From assembly GCA_015063385.1 (NCBI GenBank), contig SVUG01000001.1:192709-256708 (forward strand): a stretch of 64,000 bases of DNA, given 5' to 3'. Every line of letters starts with the position of its first letter. The first letter of the stretch is position 1. Shown piece by piece: positions 33,481 through 41,818 of this stretch. The translations under genes were made by a program, and so were the position numbers. The notes under the pieces are model-generated. The model ran no database searches, was not told where the DNA came from, and saw only the letters and a list, made by a program, of their open reading frames with translations. Origin of the DNA: Oscillospiraceae bacterium. GTDB taxonomy: Bacteria > Bacillota > Clostridia > Oscillospirales > CAG-272.

Positions 33481-34368
33481 ATGACCATATGTATTGATAT
33501 GGGTGCAACCGAAATAAAGGTTGCACCCATCGAAAGAAAAAATAACGAAGCGATAGTGGGGAAGACTGAAAAATTCCCCACCAACGCTCATCTCGGTAGA
33601 GATGGAATAGTCAGCGCTTTGAAAAGCGCGATAGCCTCTCTGTATTCAGAGCAGGCAGACGGCGTTGCAATAGCCTCCGCAGGAGATATAGACATAAGCA
33701 CGTCGAAAATAACCTATGCCACGGAAAACCTTCCTGGTATGATAGGCTTTGATTTTGCACAGTTTTGCAAACAAGAGTTTGCATTAAACGCAAAAGCTAT
33801 CAACGATGCGCATGCTGCATTGCTAGGAGAGATGGCTTTTGGTGCGGGGAAAAAACACCGAGACAAGAGAGTGGCGATGCTTACTCTCGGGTCGGGAGTC
33901 GGCGGCGGATATTATAAAGACGGTAAAATAGCTGCCGATGAAACTAACGATTATGCCAGATTTGGCCATATAGCATTGATTCCGGGCGGCAGGGAATGTA
34001 CCTGTGGCAAGCTCGGATGCATTGAGATGTACCTTTCGGGACGTGCGATTCATAAGGATGCAGCCGCGATAGGTATAGACGGTCCTGATATATTTGAAAA
34101 ATATGCGATGGGCGTGGAAAAGAACCTGGAATTTGCGGCGCAGTTCAGAAGAAATCTTAAGGACGCGCTGGATAAGGTTTATAAGGTCAGCCCGTTTGAC
34201 GTATGTATTATAGGCGGCGGTGTCGCCGATTGGATGGGAGATAGCTTTTTCCCTATAATGAATAATCTGGGATACGATATTATAAGAGCGTCACTTGGAA
34301 ATAGCGCGGGAATGTTCGGCGCATACGCTCATTATAATAACTTTAAATATGAAAATGAAGACTATTAA
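33481..34368 (+). CDS. ROK family sugar kinase
   Basis: A 295-residue ROK kinase starting one base after the permease stop. The ATP-binding motif CIDMGATEIKVAPI lies at the N-terminus, the sugar-binding motif (GHIALIPGGRECTCGKLGCI) has the CxCGxxGCxE zinc site near residues 170-180, and a second phosphate loop (LGSGVGGGYY) lies near 140. It phosphorylates the sugar imported by the neighbouring ABC system. NanK-type N-acetylmannosamine kinase activity would fit the nanE gene in the window but cannot be told from glucokinase by eye. No HTH domain is present, so it is an enzyme, not a regulator. Confidence 0.9.
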   Translation: MTICIDMGATEIKVAPIERKNNEAIVGKTEKFPTNAHLGRDGIVSALKSAIASLYSEQADGVAIASAGDIDISTSKITYATENLPGMIGFDFAQFCKQEFALNAKAINDAHAALLGEMAFGAGKKHRDKRVAMLTLGSGVGGGYYKDGKIAADETNDYARFGHIALIPGGRECTCGKLGCIEMYLSGRAIHKDAAAIGIDGPDIFEKYAMGVEKNLEFAAQFRRNLKDALDKVYKVSPFDVCIIGGGVADWMGDSFFPIMNNLGYDIIRASLGNSAGMFGAYAHYNNFKYENEDY

Positions 34369-35956
34369 AGCACAAATTATAATATGCGGTGCCTCGCTTG
34401 GTGGCACGCTTGCGGCATACAGTGCTGCAAAAAGCGGGAAAAGCGTAATCCTGCTTGAAAAAACGAAATGGATTGGCGGTCAGCTTACCTCTCAGGCAGT
34501 TCCGCCTGATGAGCATCTGTGGATAGAGGACCAGGGCTGCACCCGTTCGTATCGCGAATATCGCGAAAGGGTAAGAGAATACTATAAGGGCCTTGAGGGT
34601 TATTCCGAGGCGGTAAAAAAGACCGAACGTTTCTGCCCCGGTGGCTCTGAGGTTAGCTTCCTGGCACATCCTCCGCGCCTTGCTTTATCAATACTAACAG
34701 ATATGATTAAGCCCTACGTAGATTCCGGCTTAATTAGAGTTTATCTTGAGGCACAAATGAAGGAATGTATCGCCGATGATGATGAAATCAAGGGCGTAAT
34801 CTACGAAATTGACGGCAAACGGGTTATGTTCGAGGGTGATTACTACCTTGACGGAACGGACATCGGTGACCTTATTTGTAAGAGCGGAGCAGAATATCGC
34901 GTTGGCGCAGAGAGCAAGGCTGAAACAGGAGAGGAGGACGCGCCTGACGTGTCTGATTCTTCTGATATGCAGTCATTTATTTATTCTGCGTGTATAGAGG
35001 ACAGAAGGACCGGCGATTACACTATTGAAAAGCCCGAGCTTTACGACACGTTTAAGGAAATGGTAATGCCGTATGACGAGCATAAGCTGTTCTCAATGTA
35101 CGGCCCCAACTCATCTACGGGCAAAGCAAAAAGATTTGCTATGTTCGAGGGTGAGTTTAATAACGACGGCAGGGAATTCTTCCCACTCTTTAAGTACAGG
35201 CGCATAGTTTGCTCGGACTATTTTGATGATAACAGTCATCCTTATGACGTCACTCTTATAAATTGGCCGCAAAACGATTTCTTTCACGGTAATCTTTTTG
35301 ATACCGAGGATGCCGAGCGCAACGACTATCTTGCTCAGCAATACACTCTCAGCTTCGTTTATTGGCTTCAGACCGAGGCTCCCAGAGCAGACGGCGGTAA
35401 GGGATATCCCCATTTCCGTCTGGCCCCTGAATATCTCGGAACTGAAAACGGTCTATCAATGGCGCCCTACGTTCGTGAATCAAGACGCATTAAGGCGAAA
35501 TTCACCGTGACGGAAACTCACGTATGTGACAAAAAGGCTTGCGTTTTTGATGACAGCGTGGGAGTAGGAAGCTATCCTATTGACTTACATATTACGACGA
35601 AAACACACACATTCTTCTATAAGCCGACGTATAGATTCACGATTCCTCTCGGAGCGATGATTCCCGTGAGAATGAAAAATCTTTTGCCGTCATGCAAGAA
35701 TATCGGTAGCACGCATCTTACTAACGGATGCTATCGCCTGCATCCTGTGGAGTGGAACGTCGGTGAGGTAGCAGGGCTCCTTGCTTCCTTTGCTATTGAC
35801 GAGGGAGTGACACCTGCGGAGATATGGGAAAGCAAGGAACGCTTTAATAGATTTGCCGCAGCGCTTGATGATAACGGAATTCAAAGATACTGGAACGAAC
35901 AGGTTATCGAGGACGGCACATACGTGCGTGGAGAAGCGCGCAAGTCTTATTGTTAA
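34349..35956 (+). CDS. FAD-dependent oxidoreductase (FAD_oxidored family)
   Basis: A 535-residue flavoprotein. The dinucleotide-binding loop is IIICGASLGGTLAAYSAAKS with a following acidic residue (LLEK), and the WIGGQLTSQAVPPDE segment is characteristic of FAD_oxidored (PF12831-like) proteins found in carbohydrate utilisation clusters. No signal peptide is seen. The ATG at 34349 overlaps the ROK gene by 20 bases; a second ATG at 34355 is possible. It may oxidise a sugar or sugar derivative inside the cell; the substrate is unknown. Confidence 0.87.
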   Translation: MKMKTIKAQIIICGASLGGTLAAYSAAKSGKSVILLEKTKWIGGQLTSQAVPPDEHLWIEDQGCTRSYREYRERVREYYKGLEGYSEAVKKTERFCPGGSEVSFLAHPPRLALSILTDMIKPYVDSGLIRVYLEAQMKECIADDDEIKGVIYEIDGKRVMFEGDYYLDGTDIGDLICKSGAEYRVGAESKAETGEEDAPDVSDSSDMQSFIYSACIEDRRTGDYTIEKPELYDTFKEMVMPYDEHKLFSMYGPNSSTGKAKRFAMFEGEFNNDGREFFPLFKYRRIVCSDYFDDNSHPYDVTLINWPQNDFFHGNLFDTEDAERNDYLAQQYTLSFVYWLQTEAPRADGGKGYPHFRLAPEYLGTENGLSMAPYVRESRRIKAKFTVTETHVCDKKACVFDDSVGVGSYPIDLHITTKTHTFFYKPTYRFTIPLGAMIPVRMKNLLPSCKNIGSTHLTNGCYRLHPVEWNVGEVAGLLASFAIDEGVTPAEIWESKERFNRFAAALDDNGIQRYWNEQVIEDGTYVRGEARKSYC

Positions 35957-36054
35957 AATAAGCAAAACCTATATAAATAAATCGTGCATGAGGAAAACCG
36001 CTGGGGCAAATGCCACCGTATATAGCGGCCAAAAGGGCACAAAAAGGAGAAAAT

Positions 36055-37281
36055 ATGGCAACTGTAAGCTTAAAGCACGTGTACAAGGTATACGAAAATA
36101 CCGAAAAGGGTACTGGTAGCACGAAGCCCGCCGTATCCGATTTCTGCATGGAAATTCAGGATAAGGAGTTTATCGTTTTCGTCGGTCCTTCGGGCTGCGG
36201 AAAATCAACGACTCTGCGTATGATAGCAGGACTTGAGGATATTTCCGATGGCGAAATCTGGATTGACGACGTAATAGTAAACGAGGTAGCACCCAAGGAC
36301 AGAGATATTGCAATGGTATTCCAGAACTATGCGCTCTATCCTCACATGACAGTTTACGACAACATGGCATTCGGCTTGAGGCTTCGCAAAATTCCTGATA
36401 TAAAAAAGGACAAACAGGGAAATCCCGTGCTCGATAAGGACGGAAATCAGATTCCGATTATGAGAAAATACACCAAGGCTGAGATAGACGAGAAGGTTCG
36501 CGCCGCTGCGAAAATTCTTGCTATCGAGGAGTATCTTGAGAGAAAGCCAAAGGCTCTTTCTGGTGGTCAGCGCCAAAGAGTTGCGCTTGGTAGAACGATA
36601 GTTCGTAATCCCAAGGTCTTCCTGCTTGACGAGCCGCTTTCCAACCTTGACGCAAAGCTCAGAGGCACTATGCGCTCCGAAATAACGAAGCTTCACGATA
36701 AACTTGGAGCGACGTTTATTTACGTCACTCACGATCAGGTCGAGGCCATGACAATGGGTACCAGAATAGTCGTTATGAAGGACGGCTTCGTTCAGCAGAT
36801 CGGTGCACCGCAGGAGCTTTATGATTATCCCATCAATACCTTCGTTGCAGGGTTCATTGGAACACCCCAGATGAACTTCTTTGATGGCAGAATTACGCCT
36901 GACGGTAAAGTAAAGTTTGCAAATGACCAAGAAATAAAGCTTTCTGAGAGAATTATGGCGCTTTACGACAAGGAAAAAATCGGCGACGGACTTGACATCA
37001 CGCTTGGTATTCGTCCCGGTGACCTTAAGATTGCAGAGGGCGATTCTGCACTTGCAGTCAAGGCTAAGGTAGAGGTTATTGAGGCTCTTGGTAATGAAAC
37101 TATCGTTTATGCAAATCTTGACATTAATGCCGAGGGAGGAATAGAAAAGACTCCTACCAGCATAACGGTTGCTGCAAAGATGAAGAAGAATCCCGAGAGA
37201 AGAAGTATAATCAACGTTGCTCTCGATGAGGAATCAATACATATCTTCAACAAAGAAACGGGTGTCAGCATAAGAAAATAA
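36055..37281 (+). CDS. Sugar ABC transporter ATPase (MsmK/UgpC type)
   Basis: A 408-residue ATPase starting at ATG 36055 behind AAAGGAG. Walker A is GPSGCGKST, Q-loop FQNYALYPHM, signature LSGGQRQRVALGR, Walker B VFLLDEPLSNLDAKLR, and the switch His is in YVTHDQVEAMTMG. A C-terminal TOBE-type regulatory domain follows (about 250-408). It carries a short insertion near residue 115-145 (KDKQGNPVLDKDGNQ) not found in the shortest members. It would energise the LplB/LplC permeases upstream, and possibly other CUT1 permeases of the cell. Confidence 0.96.
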   Translation: MATVSLKHVYKVYENTEKGTGSTKPAVSDFCMEIQDKEFIVFVGPSGCGKSTTLRMIAGLEDISDGEIWIDDVIVNEVAPKDRDIAMVFQNYALYPHMTVYDNMAFGLRLRKIPDIKKDKQGNPVLDKDGNQIPIMRKYTKAEIDEKVRAAAKILAIEEYLERKPKALSGGQRQRVALGRTIVRNPKVFLLDEPLSNLDAKLRGTMRSEITKLHDKLGATFIYVTHDQVEAMTMGTRIVVMKDGFVQQIGAPQELYDYPINTFVAGFIGTPQMNFFDGRITPDGKVKFANDQEIKLSERIMALYDKEKIGDGLDITLGIRPGDLKIAEGDSALAVKAKVEVIEALGNETIVYANLDINAEGGIEKTPTSITVAAKMKKNPERRSIINVALDEESIHIFNKETGVSIRK

Positions 37282-37293
37282 CTTAAACGCATT

Positions 37294-37328
37294 TAGCAGG
37301 GGCAAAATTAGTTTTGCCCTTGCTTTTT
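37294..37328 (+). terminator. Terminator of the sugar transport operon
   Basis: The stem AGCAGGGGCAAAA pairs with TTTTGCCCTTGCT (one mismatch) around TTAG and is followed by TTTTTAT. Confidence 0.85.
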
Positions 37329-37372
37329 ATAATTTAAACAGTCTTTGCCGCGGTCAGTGTGGTTAAATATAA

Positions 37373-37407
37373 AAAGCAGTCGTTTGGAAATTCCAAACGA
37401 CTGCTTT
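37373..37407 (-). terminator. Terminator of the leftward Leu T-box operon
   Basis: Perfect 17-bp arms (37373-37389 and 37391-37407) form a long hairpin. On the minus strand it is followed by TTTTTATATT, so it ends the operon whose last gene stops at 37434. It sits tail to tail with the sugar operon terminator. Confidence 0.85.
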
Positions 37408-37433
37408 CGTTAAGTGCTTAAAATAAGTTTGTT

Positions 37434-39944
37434 TTATTTGCCTGGCGATGCTGTATCAGAGCCGTCACCGACGAGTCCGAGGCGCTGTGCAGCGTCCTGT
37501 CTCATTTTGTATTTGAGAATTTTGCCTGCCGCGTTCATTGGGAAGCTATCGACAAACTCGATGTATTTAGGCACCTTATGGCGCGCCATGCTGGCTTTGA
37601 TGTAATCAGTCATTTCCTCAACGGTGATGCTTTCCGATTCCTTGAGAATAATGCATGCCATAATCTCCTCGCCGTACTTCTTATCGGGTACGCCGATAAC
37701 CTGAACGTCCTTGACCGCAGGATGCGTGTAGATAAATTCCTCTATTTCCTTGGGGTAGATATTTTCGCCGCCGCGGATTATCATATCCTTGAGACGTCCG
37801 GTGATGCGGTAGTTGCCCTGCTCGTCGCAGGAGGCAAGGTCGCCCGAATGAAGCCAACCGTCCTCGTCTACCGTGTCCTTGGTTGCGTCGGGCATCTTGT
37901 AATAGCCCTTCATGGTGTTGTAGCCCTTGGCGCAGAATTCGCCGTTAACGCCGGGGCCAACCTCCTCGCCCGTCTCGGGGTCAACTATCTTACATCTGAC
38001 GTGAGGGAATGCGTATCCAACCGTTTCGGTGCGAACCTCAATGGAATCTGTCCAGGAGCTCATGGTGTTGCCGGGGGCACATTCGGTCTGACCGTATACA
38101 CTGACGATGCCGTACATATTCATCTCGTCGGGCTGTGCGGCGCGGCGCATCAGCTCGGGAGGGCATCCCGCACCTGCCATAATACCCGTTCTCATATGAG
38201 AAAAATCGGTAGAGCGGTAATTCGGGTGGTTGAACATTGCAATAAACATCGTGGGCACGCCGTTGAAGCAGGTAATCTTCTCCTGATTGATGCAGGCGAG
38301 CGATGATTTTGCCGAGAAATACGGCATCGGGCACATCGTAGTACCGTGAGTCATCGACGACGTCATAGAAAGAGTCATGCCGAAGCAGTGGAACATAGGC
38401 ACTTGAATCATCATTCTGTCAGCGGTGGAAAGGCCCATGCGGTCGCCGATACATTTTCCGTTGTTGACGACGTTGTAGTGGGTGAGCATAACGCCTTTGG
38501 GGAAGCCGGTAGTGCCCGAGGTGTACTGCATATTGCATACGTCACCGGGCTTAACTGCTGCCGCCATTCTTGCAACCTGCTCTGAGCTGACGAGCTCGTA
38601 TCTTTCCATAGCCTCGTCAAAGGTCAGGCAGCCTGCCTGCTTGAAGCCGACGGTGATAACGTTTCTGAGGAAGGGAAGTCTCTTGCAGTGAAGAGGCTCG
38701 CCGGGGGTGGTGTCCTTTATTTCGGGGCAAAGAGTGTTGATGATTTCAGCGTAGTTTGAATCAAGGCAGCTGTCAATCATGACGAGCGTGTGCGTATCCG
38801 ATTGGCGAAGCAGATATTCTGCCTCGTGAATCTTGTACGCGGTATTTACCGTGACGAGCACTGCACCAAGCTTAACGGTTGCCCAGAAGGTGATGTACCA
38901 CGCGGGGAGATTGGTAGCCCAGATAGCCACCTTACTTCCTGCGCGAACTCCGAGAGAAACGAGCGCTCGTGCAAAGCGGTCAACGTCCTCGCGGAACTGC
39001 GCATAGGTGCGGGTATAATCGAGAGTGGTGTACTTGAAGCAGTATTGGTCGGGGAACTCCTCCGCCACTCTGTCAAGCACCTGAGAGAAGGTCATATTTA
39101 TCAGCTCGTCCTTCTTCCAGACGTACTGTCCCGTGCCGTCGTGGTTGAAGTATAAGCTCTTTTTCATATCCCTTGTGGAGCGAAAATGTGACATATAGTT
39201 TACAAAATACGGGAAAATAACCTCCGGGTCCTGTAAATCCTCAAGCCATTCGGGCTTCCATTCAAGAGAAATAAATGCGTCGTAATTTACCGATGAAAGT
39301 GCGCGCATAACGTCGTCGATGGGCATAGTGCCCTCGCCGATAAGCTGATATACACCATCGTCGTCGGAGTCTCTCATGTGCACGTGACGAACGTAGCAGC
39401 CGAGATTTTTAATAGTGTCGCTTGCTGATTCTTTGTTATCTCTGTAAGGGTGGTGGACGTCCCAAAGCGCCGCAAGATTATCGCTGGCAAATCGGTCGAG
39501 CAGGGCGCGAAGCCTTGCAGTGTCAGAATATATGCCGCTGGTCTTTACTAGAATTGCAACGTCGTTTGCCTCTGCCACGGGGATAAGCTCCTGAAGAAGA
39601 GAAATAGCTCTCTCCTCGTTTTCATTTAACGCGCATACTACCACGTAGGGAACTCTCGCGTTATGAGCAATCTCGATAAGTGAGAGAATTTTTTCCTTTG
39701 CCGTGGGGTCGGAGGTGACGTCGCAGGAGGTGTCAAAGCAGGGAATTGCAAGCCGCTTCTCACGAAGCTGACGTGCGGTTGCCGCCGTGTTGTATTTGTG
39801 GAAAGGACCGCCCTTATCCATCAAGGGATCGAAATTCGTGAGGTTATAAACCTCAACGCCGGAAAACCCCATATCTATTGCGGTTTCCAGCATCTCGTCC
39901 CAAGAAAGTCCGGGCCAGCCTCTCGTTGAAAAGGAGAGCTTCAT
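37434..39944 (-). CDS. TIM-barrel (xylose isomerase-like) / acyl-CoA synthetase fusion
   Basis: An 836-residue two-domain protein. Residues 1 to about 265 form a sugar phosphate isomerase/epimerase (AP-endonuclease-2-like) barrel: FSTRGWPGLSWDEMLETAID, ALWDVHHPYR, VRHVHMRDS, with His/Asp/Glu metal-ligand candidates. Residues about 285-830 are an ANL-family acyl-CoA synthetase: P-loop YTSGTTGFPKGVML, YGQTE, GWLHSGDLA, GRLKDMIIRGGENIYPKEIE, and the C-terminal catalytic Lys in AAGKILKYKM. It would activate a carboxylic acid as its CoA ester through an acyl-AMP. The role of the fused barrel is unknown. It overlaps the upstream gene by 4 bases (ATGA), so both are under the same T-box. Confidence 0.92.
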   Translation of the reverse strand: MKLSFSTRGWPGLSWDEMLETAIDMGFSGVEVYNLTNFDPLMDKGGPFHKYNTAATARQLREKRLAIPCFDTSCDVTSDPTAKEKILSLIEIAHNARVPYVVVCALNENEERAISLLQELIPVAEANDVAILVKTSGIYSDTARLRALLDRFASDNLAALWDVHHPYRDNKESASDTIKNLGCYVRHVHMRDSDDDGVYQLIGEGTMPIDDVMRALSSVNYDAFISLEWKPEWLEDLQDPEVIFPYFVNYMSHFRSTRDMKKSLYFNHDGTGQYVWKKDELINMTFSQVLDRVAEEFPDQYCFKYTTLDYTRTYAQFREDVDRFARALVSLGVRAGSKVAIWATNLPAWYITFWATVKLGAVLVTVNTAYKIHEAEYLLRQSDTHTLVMIDSCLDSNYAEIINTLCPEIKDTTPGEPLHCKRLPFLRNVITVGFKQAGCLTFDEAMERYELVSSEQVARMAAAVKPGDVCNMQYTSGTTGFPKGVMLTHYNVVNNGKCIGDRMGLSTADRMMIQVPMFHCFGMTLSMTSSMTHGTTMCPMPYFSAKSSLACINQEKITCFNGVPTMFIAMFNHPNYRSTDFSHMRTGIMAGAGCPPELMRRAAQPDEMNMYGIVSVYGQTECAPGNTMSSWTDSIEVRTETVGYAFPHVRCKIVDPETGEEVGPGVNGEFCAKGYNTMKGYYKMPDATKDTVDEDGWLHSGDLASCDEQGNYRITGRLKDMIIRGGENIYPKEIEEFIYTHPAVKDVQVIGVPDKKYGEEIMACIILKESESITVEEMTDYIKASMARHKVPKYIEFVDSFPMNAAGKILKYKMRQDAAQRLGLVGDGSDTASPGK

Positions 39945-41350
39945 TCTACTTCCTCCTCGTAAATTATCTTGTTAAGTGCGCTGAGATACGCCTGTATTCC
40001 CGCGCCTACTATATCGGTGGATATTCCACGTCCGGAATATACCTTTCCGCCCGAGCGAAGCTTAACTACGGTTTCTCCCATAGCCTCGCGTCCCTCGGTC
40101 ACCGCTTGAAGCTGGAAGTCGTCAAGCTCGTAGTGACAGCCGGTGATTTTTTCAATAGCCTGAAAGGCTGCATCAATAGAGCCGTCACCGATATATACGC
40201 CCTCGACAGGCTGACCGTTCTTGGTGAGCTTGATGTGAGCGGTTGCGGAAATGGTGTTGCCCGAGGTGATAACGTAGGTGTCAAGCTTGTAGGTCGAGGG
40301 AACCTGCATGGCAGAGGACGCTACAATGGCGTCAAGCTCCTTGAAGCTTACGCGCTCCTTTTTGCCTGAAATCTGGCGGAATGCATTGTAAACCTTGAGC
40401 ATATCGTCGTCAGAGAGGTCGTAGCCGAGCTTTTGTACCGCCAGTGAAACTGCGCTAAGCTCGTCGTGCGAGGTGAGGAAAATGCTCGCGCTCTCGCCGT
40501 CGTCCGCGCTAGTGATTTTAGCCTTGCCCTTTCCGCTCTGACACATCCAGGCAATCTGCTCTATGATTCTTGAAAGCTGAGTTATATTTACCCCACTCGT
40601 TGCTGCGAGTGAGTCGGATTTTGCCGAAAGAACGCGTGCAATATTAGCAAGAGAGGCGTTGTTTATGGGATATGCTGCAGCGCATATCTGTTCTGCACCC
40701 TTGGATATGGCGGCAATAAGCGATGCGTCAGCCATATAAATTTCGTTTGACGACGCAATACCGAGTGTCACTGTGCTGAGTTTCGGAAGAAGCTCGTACT
40801 GACGGCTGATGAAAGCGGCGAATTCCTCAGGAAGCATAGTGCCTGCGGTGTCGCAAAGTGTGATTGTCGTAGCTCCGGCATCTATAGCGGTAGCAAGCAT
40901 TTCGGTGAGAAGCTCCTGCTCGCTTCTCGTCGCGTCGAGTGCCACGAATTCCACGTCGGCGCAAAGTTCCTTACATTTTATTATTGTTTCGCAAACCGCC
41001 TTTACAAGCGCGTCAGGCTTTTTGTGGAAAAGATACTCTATCTGAACCGAGCTTGCGGGCGCTTCGACCATAAGTCTTGGATGCTTTGCCTCGCGGAGAG
41101 CACACCAGGTCTTTTCTACCGATTCTTTATTTAATTCTACGGGCACTGATATACCGCTGCCGTTTACCACAGAGGCGATAGACTTAATCTGCAGAGAATC
41201 AATGCGCGAGTCCTTTATTCCGTCAATCTCTATAAAATTCACGCCTAGCTTGTCAAGGAGCTTGGATAGCTCTATCTTCTCCTTGAACGATAGGCGAAAG
41301 CCCTCGGACGTTTGTCTCATAGTTGCGTCACTGATTTTAATCTGTTTCAT
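39941..41350 (-). CDS. Isopropylmalate synthase-like protein lacking metal ligands
   Basis: A 469-residue LeuA/citramalate-synthase homologue with DRE-TIM barrel (1 to about 260), linker helices and a C-terminal LeuA allosteric domain (about 350-465; YVITSGNTISATAHIKLTKN). The barrel motif DTTLRDGEQ is DATMRQTSE here: Arg12 is kept, but the metal-binding Asp is Gln13. The HxH zinc pair of the VHxHND motif is replaced by IASSNE (Ala199, Ser201), and the GxGERxGN loop is absent (AAYPINNASLAN). Classical aldol condensation is therefore unlikely. The kept leucine-sensing domain and Leu T-box point to a regulatory or new catalytic role. Start ATG 41350 lies 11 bases after AAGGAG. Confidence 0.88.
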   Translation of the reverse strand: MKQIKISDATMRQTSEGFRLSFKEKIELSKLLDKLGVNFIEIDGIKDSRIDSLQIKSIASVVNGSGISVPVELNKESVEKTWCALREAKHPRLMVEAPASSVQIEYLFHKKPDALVKAVCETIIKCKELCADVEFVALDATRSEQELLTEMLATAIDAGATTITLCDTAGTMLPEEFAAFISRQYELLPKLSTVTLGIASSNEIYMADASLIAAISKGAEQICAAAYPINNASLANIARVLSAKSDSLAATSGVNITQLSRIIEQIAWMCQSGKGKAKITSADDGESASIFLTSHDELSAVSLAVQKLGYDLSDDDMLKVYNAFRQISGKKERVSFKELDAIVASSAMQVPSTYKLDTYVITSGNTISATAHIKLTKNGQPVEGVYIGDGSIDAAFQAIEKITGCHYELDDFQLQAVTEGREAMGETVVKLRSGGKVYSGRGISTDIVGAGIQAYLSALNKIIYEEEVE

Positions 41351-41374
41351 AACTGTCTACACTCCTTATAAAAT

Positions 41375-41640
41375 AAAAAAGCCTGAAGCCACGTACGGCT
41401 TCAGGGACGAATTCTAAACTCGCGGTACCACCCTGATTACCCCCAAAAAAGGGAAATCACTCAAAGGCCTCAATCAAGGCCCGTGCCGATAACGGTGGCA
41501 GCCGTGTCCCATTACTTGCTTTCGCGTTGACAAGACCGACTCGGGAAGGAGATAGCCCAAACCGTCCGCACCGGCTCTCACCGACCGCCGACTCTCTGTA
41601 AGCATTCGAAAAGGGCTGGATTTCCGTCATAGTCTTTATT
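41375..41640 (-). promoter_or_regulatory. T-box leader, apparent leucine specifier CTC
   Basis: On the minus strand the leader has the conserved T-box AGGGTGGTACCGCG (41422-41435), the Stem I AGAGAG and GGTGAGAG-type motifs, and a terminator hairpin (arms 41382-41390 and 41397-41405, T run 41380-41375) before the synthase-like gene. Stem I pairs GAC/GTC and GGAA/TTCC around a CGA kink; by the same register as the plus-strand leader the specifier is CTC (41551-41549), a leucine codon. An overlapping ATC (41553-41551) is the alternative. The base after CTC is C rather than the usual purine. Uncharged tRNA-Leu would allow read-through. Confidence 0.92.
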
Positions 41641-41652
41641 TGATTATAATAT

Positions 41653-41681
41653 ATTTAATCACTAAATTCCAAATTTGTCAA
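41653..41681 (-). promoter_or_regulatory. Promoter of the leftward T-box operon
   Basis: Minus-strand TTGACA (41681-41676), 17 bases, TTAAAT (41658-41653). A TATAAT-like sequence lies slightly further down but at poor spacing. Confidence 0.65.
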
Positions 41682-41777
41682 TAGCAAATATGAAAAAAAG
41701 CCTTCATTTCATAATATTGCACAAAAATTCGCTCAATTTTGCGATTATTTTTTTGCATTTTTTAGTTGCAAAAAGGT

Positions 41778-41806
41778 TTGACAAATTGATTTGAAAGTGG
41801 TAAAAT
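41778..41806 (+). promoter_or_regulatory. Promoter of the rightward T-box operon
   Basis: TTGACA (41778-41783), 17 bases, TAAAAT (41801-41806), about 12 bases before the start of T-box Stem I. The region between the two divergent promoters (41682-41777) is AT-rich and has no further recognisable element. Confidence 0.8.
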
Positions 41807-41818
41807 GAATTTGTAGTT

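Noticed and set aside
33481..34368. ROK-type transcriptional repressor (NagC/XylR)
   Set aside because: The protein starts directly with the ATP-binding strand and lacks the N-terminal HTH of ROK repressors.
39941..41350. Genuine leuA or cimA
   Set aside because: Although the fold and allosteric domain match, all three metal ligands are substituted, so naming it as a functional isopropylmalate or citramalate synthase would mislead.
41401..41640. tRNA-like or tandem repeat structure between the divergent operons
   Set aside because: The conserved GGTACCGCG and AGAGAG elements with terminator hairpins identify T-box leaders; no tRNA cloverleaf is present.
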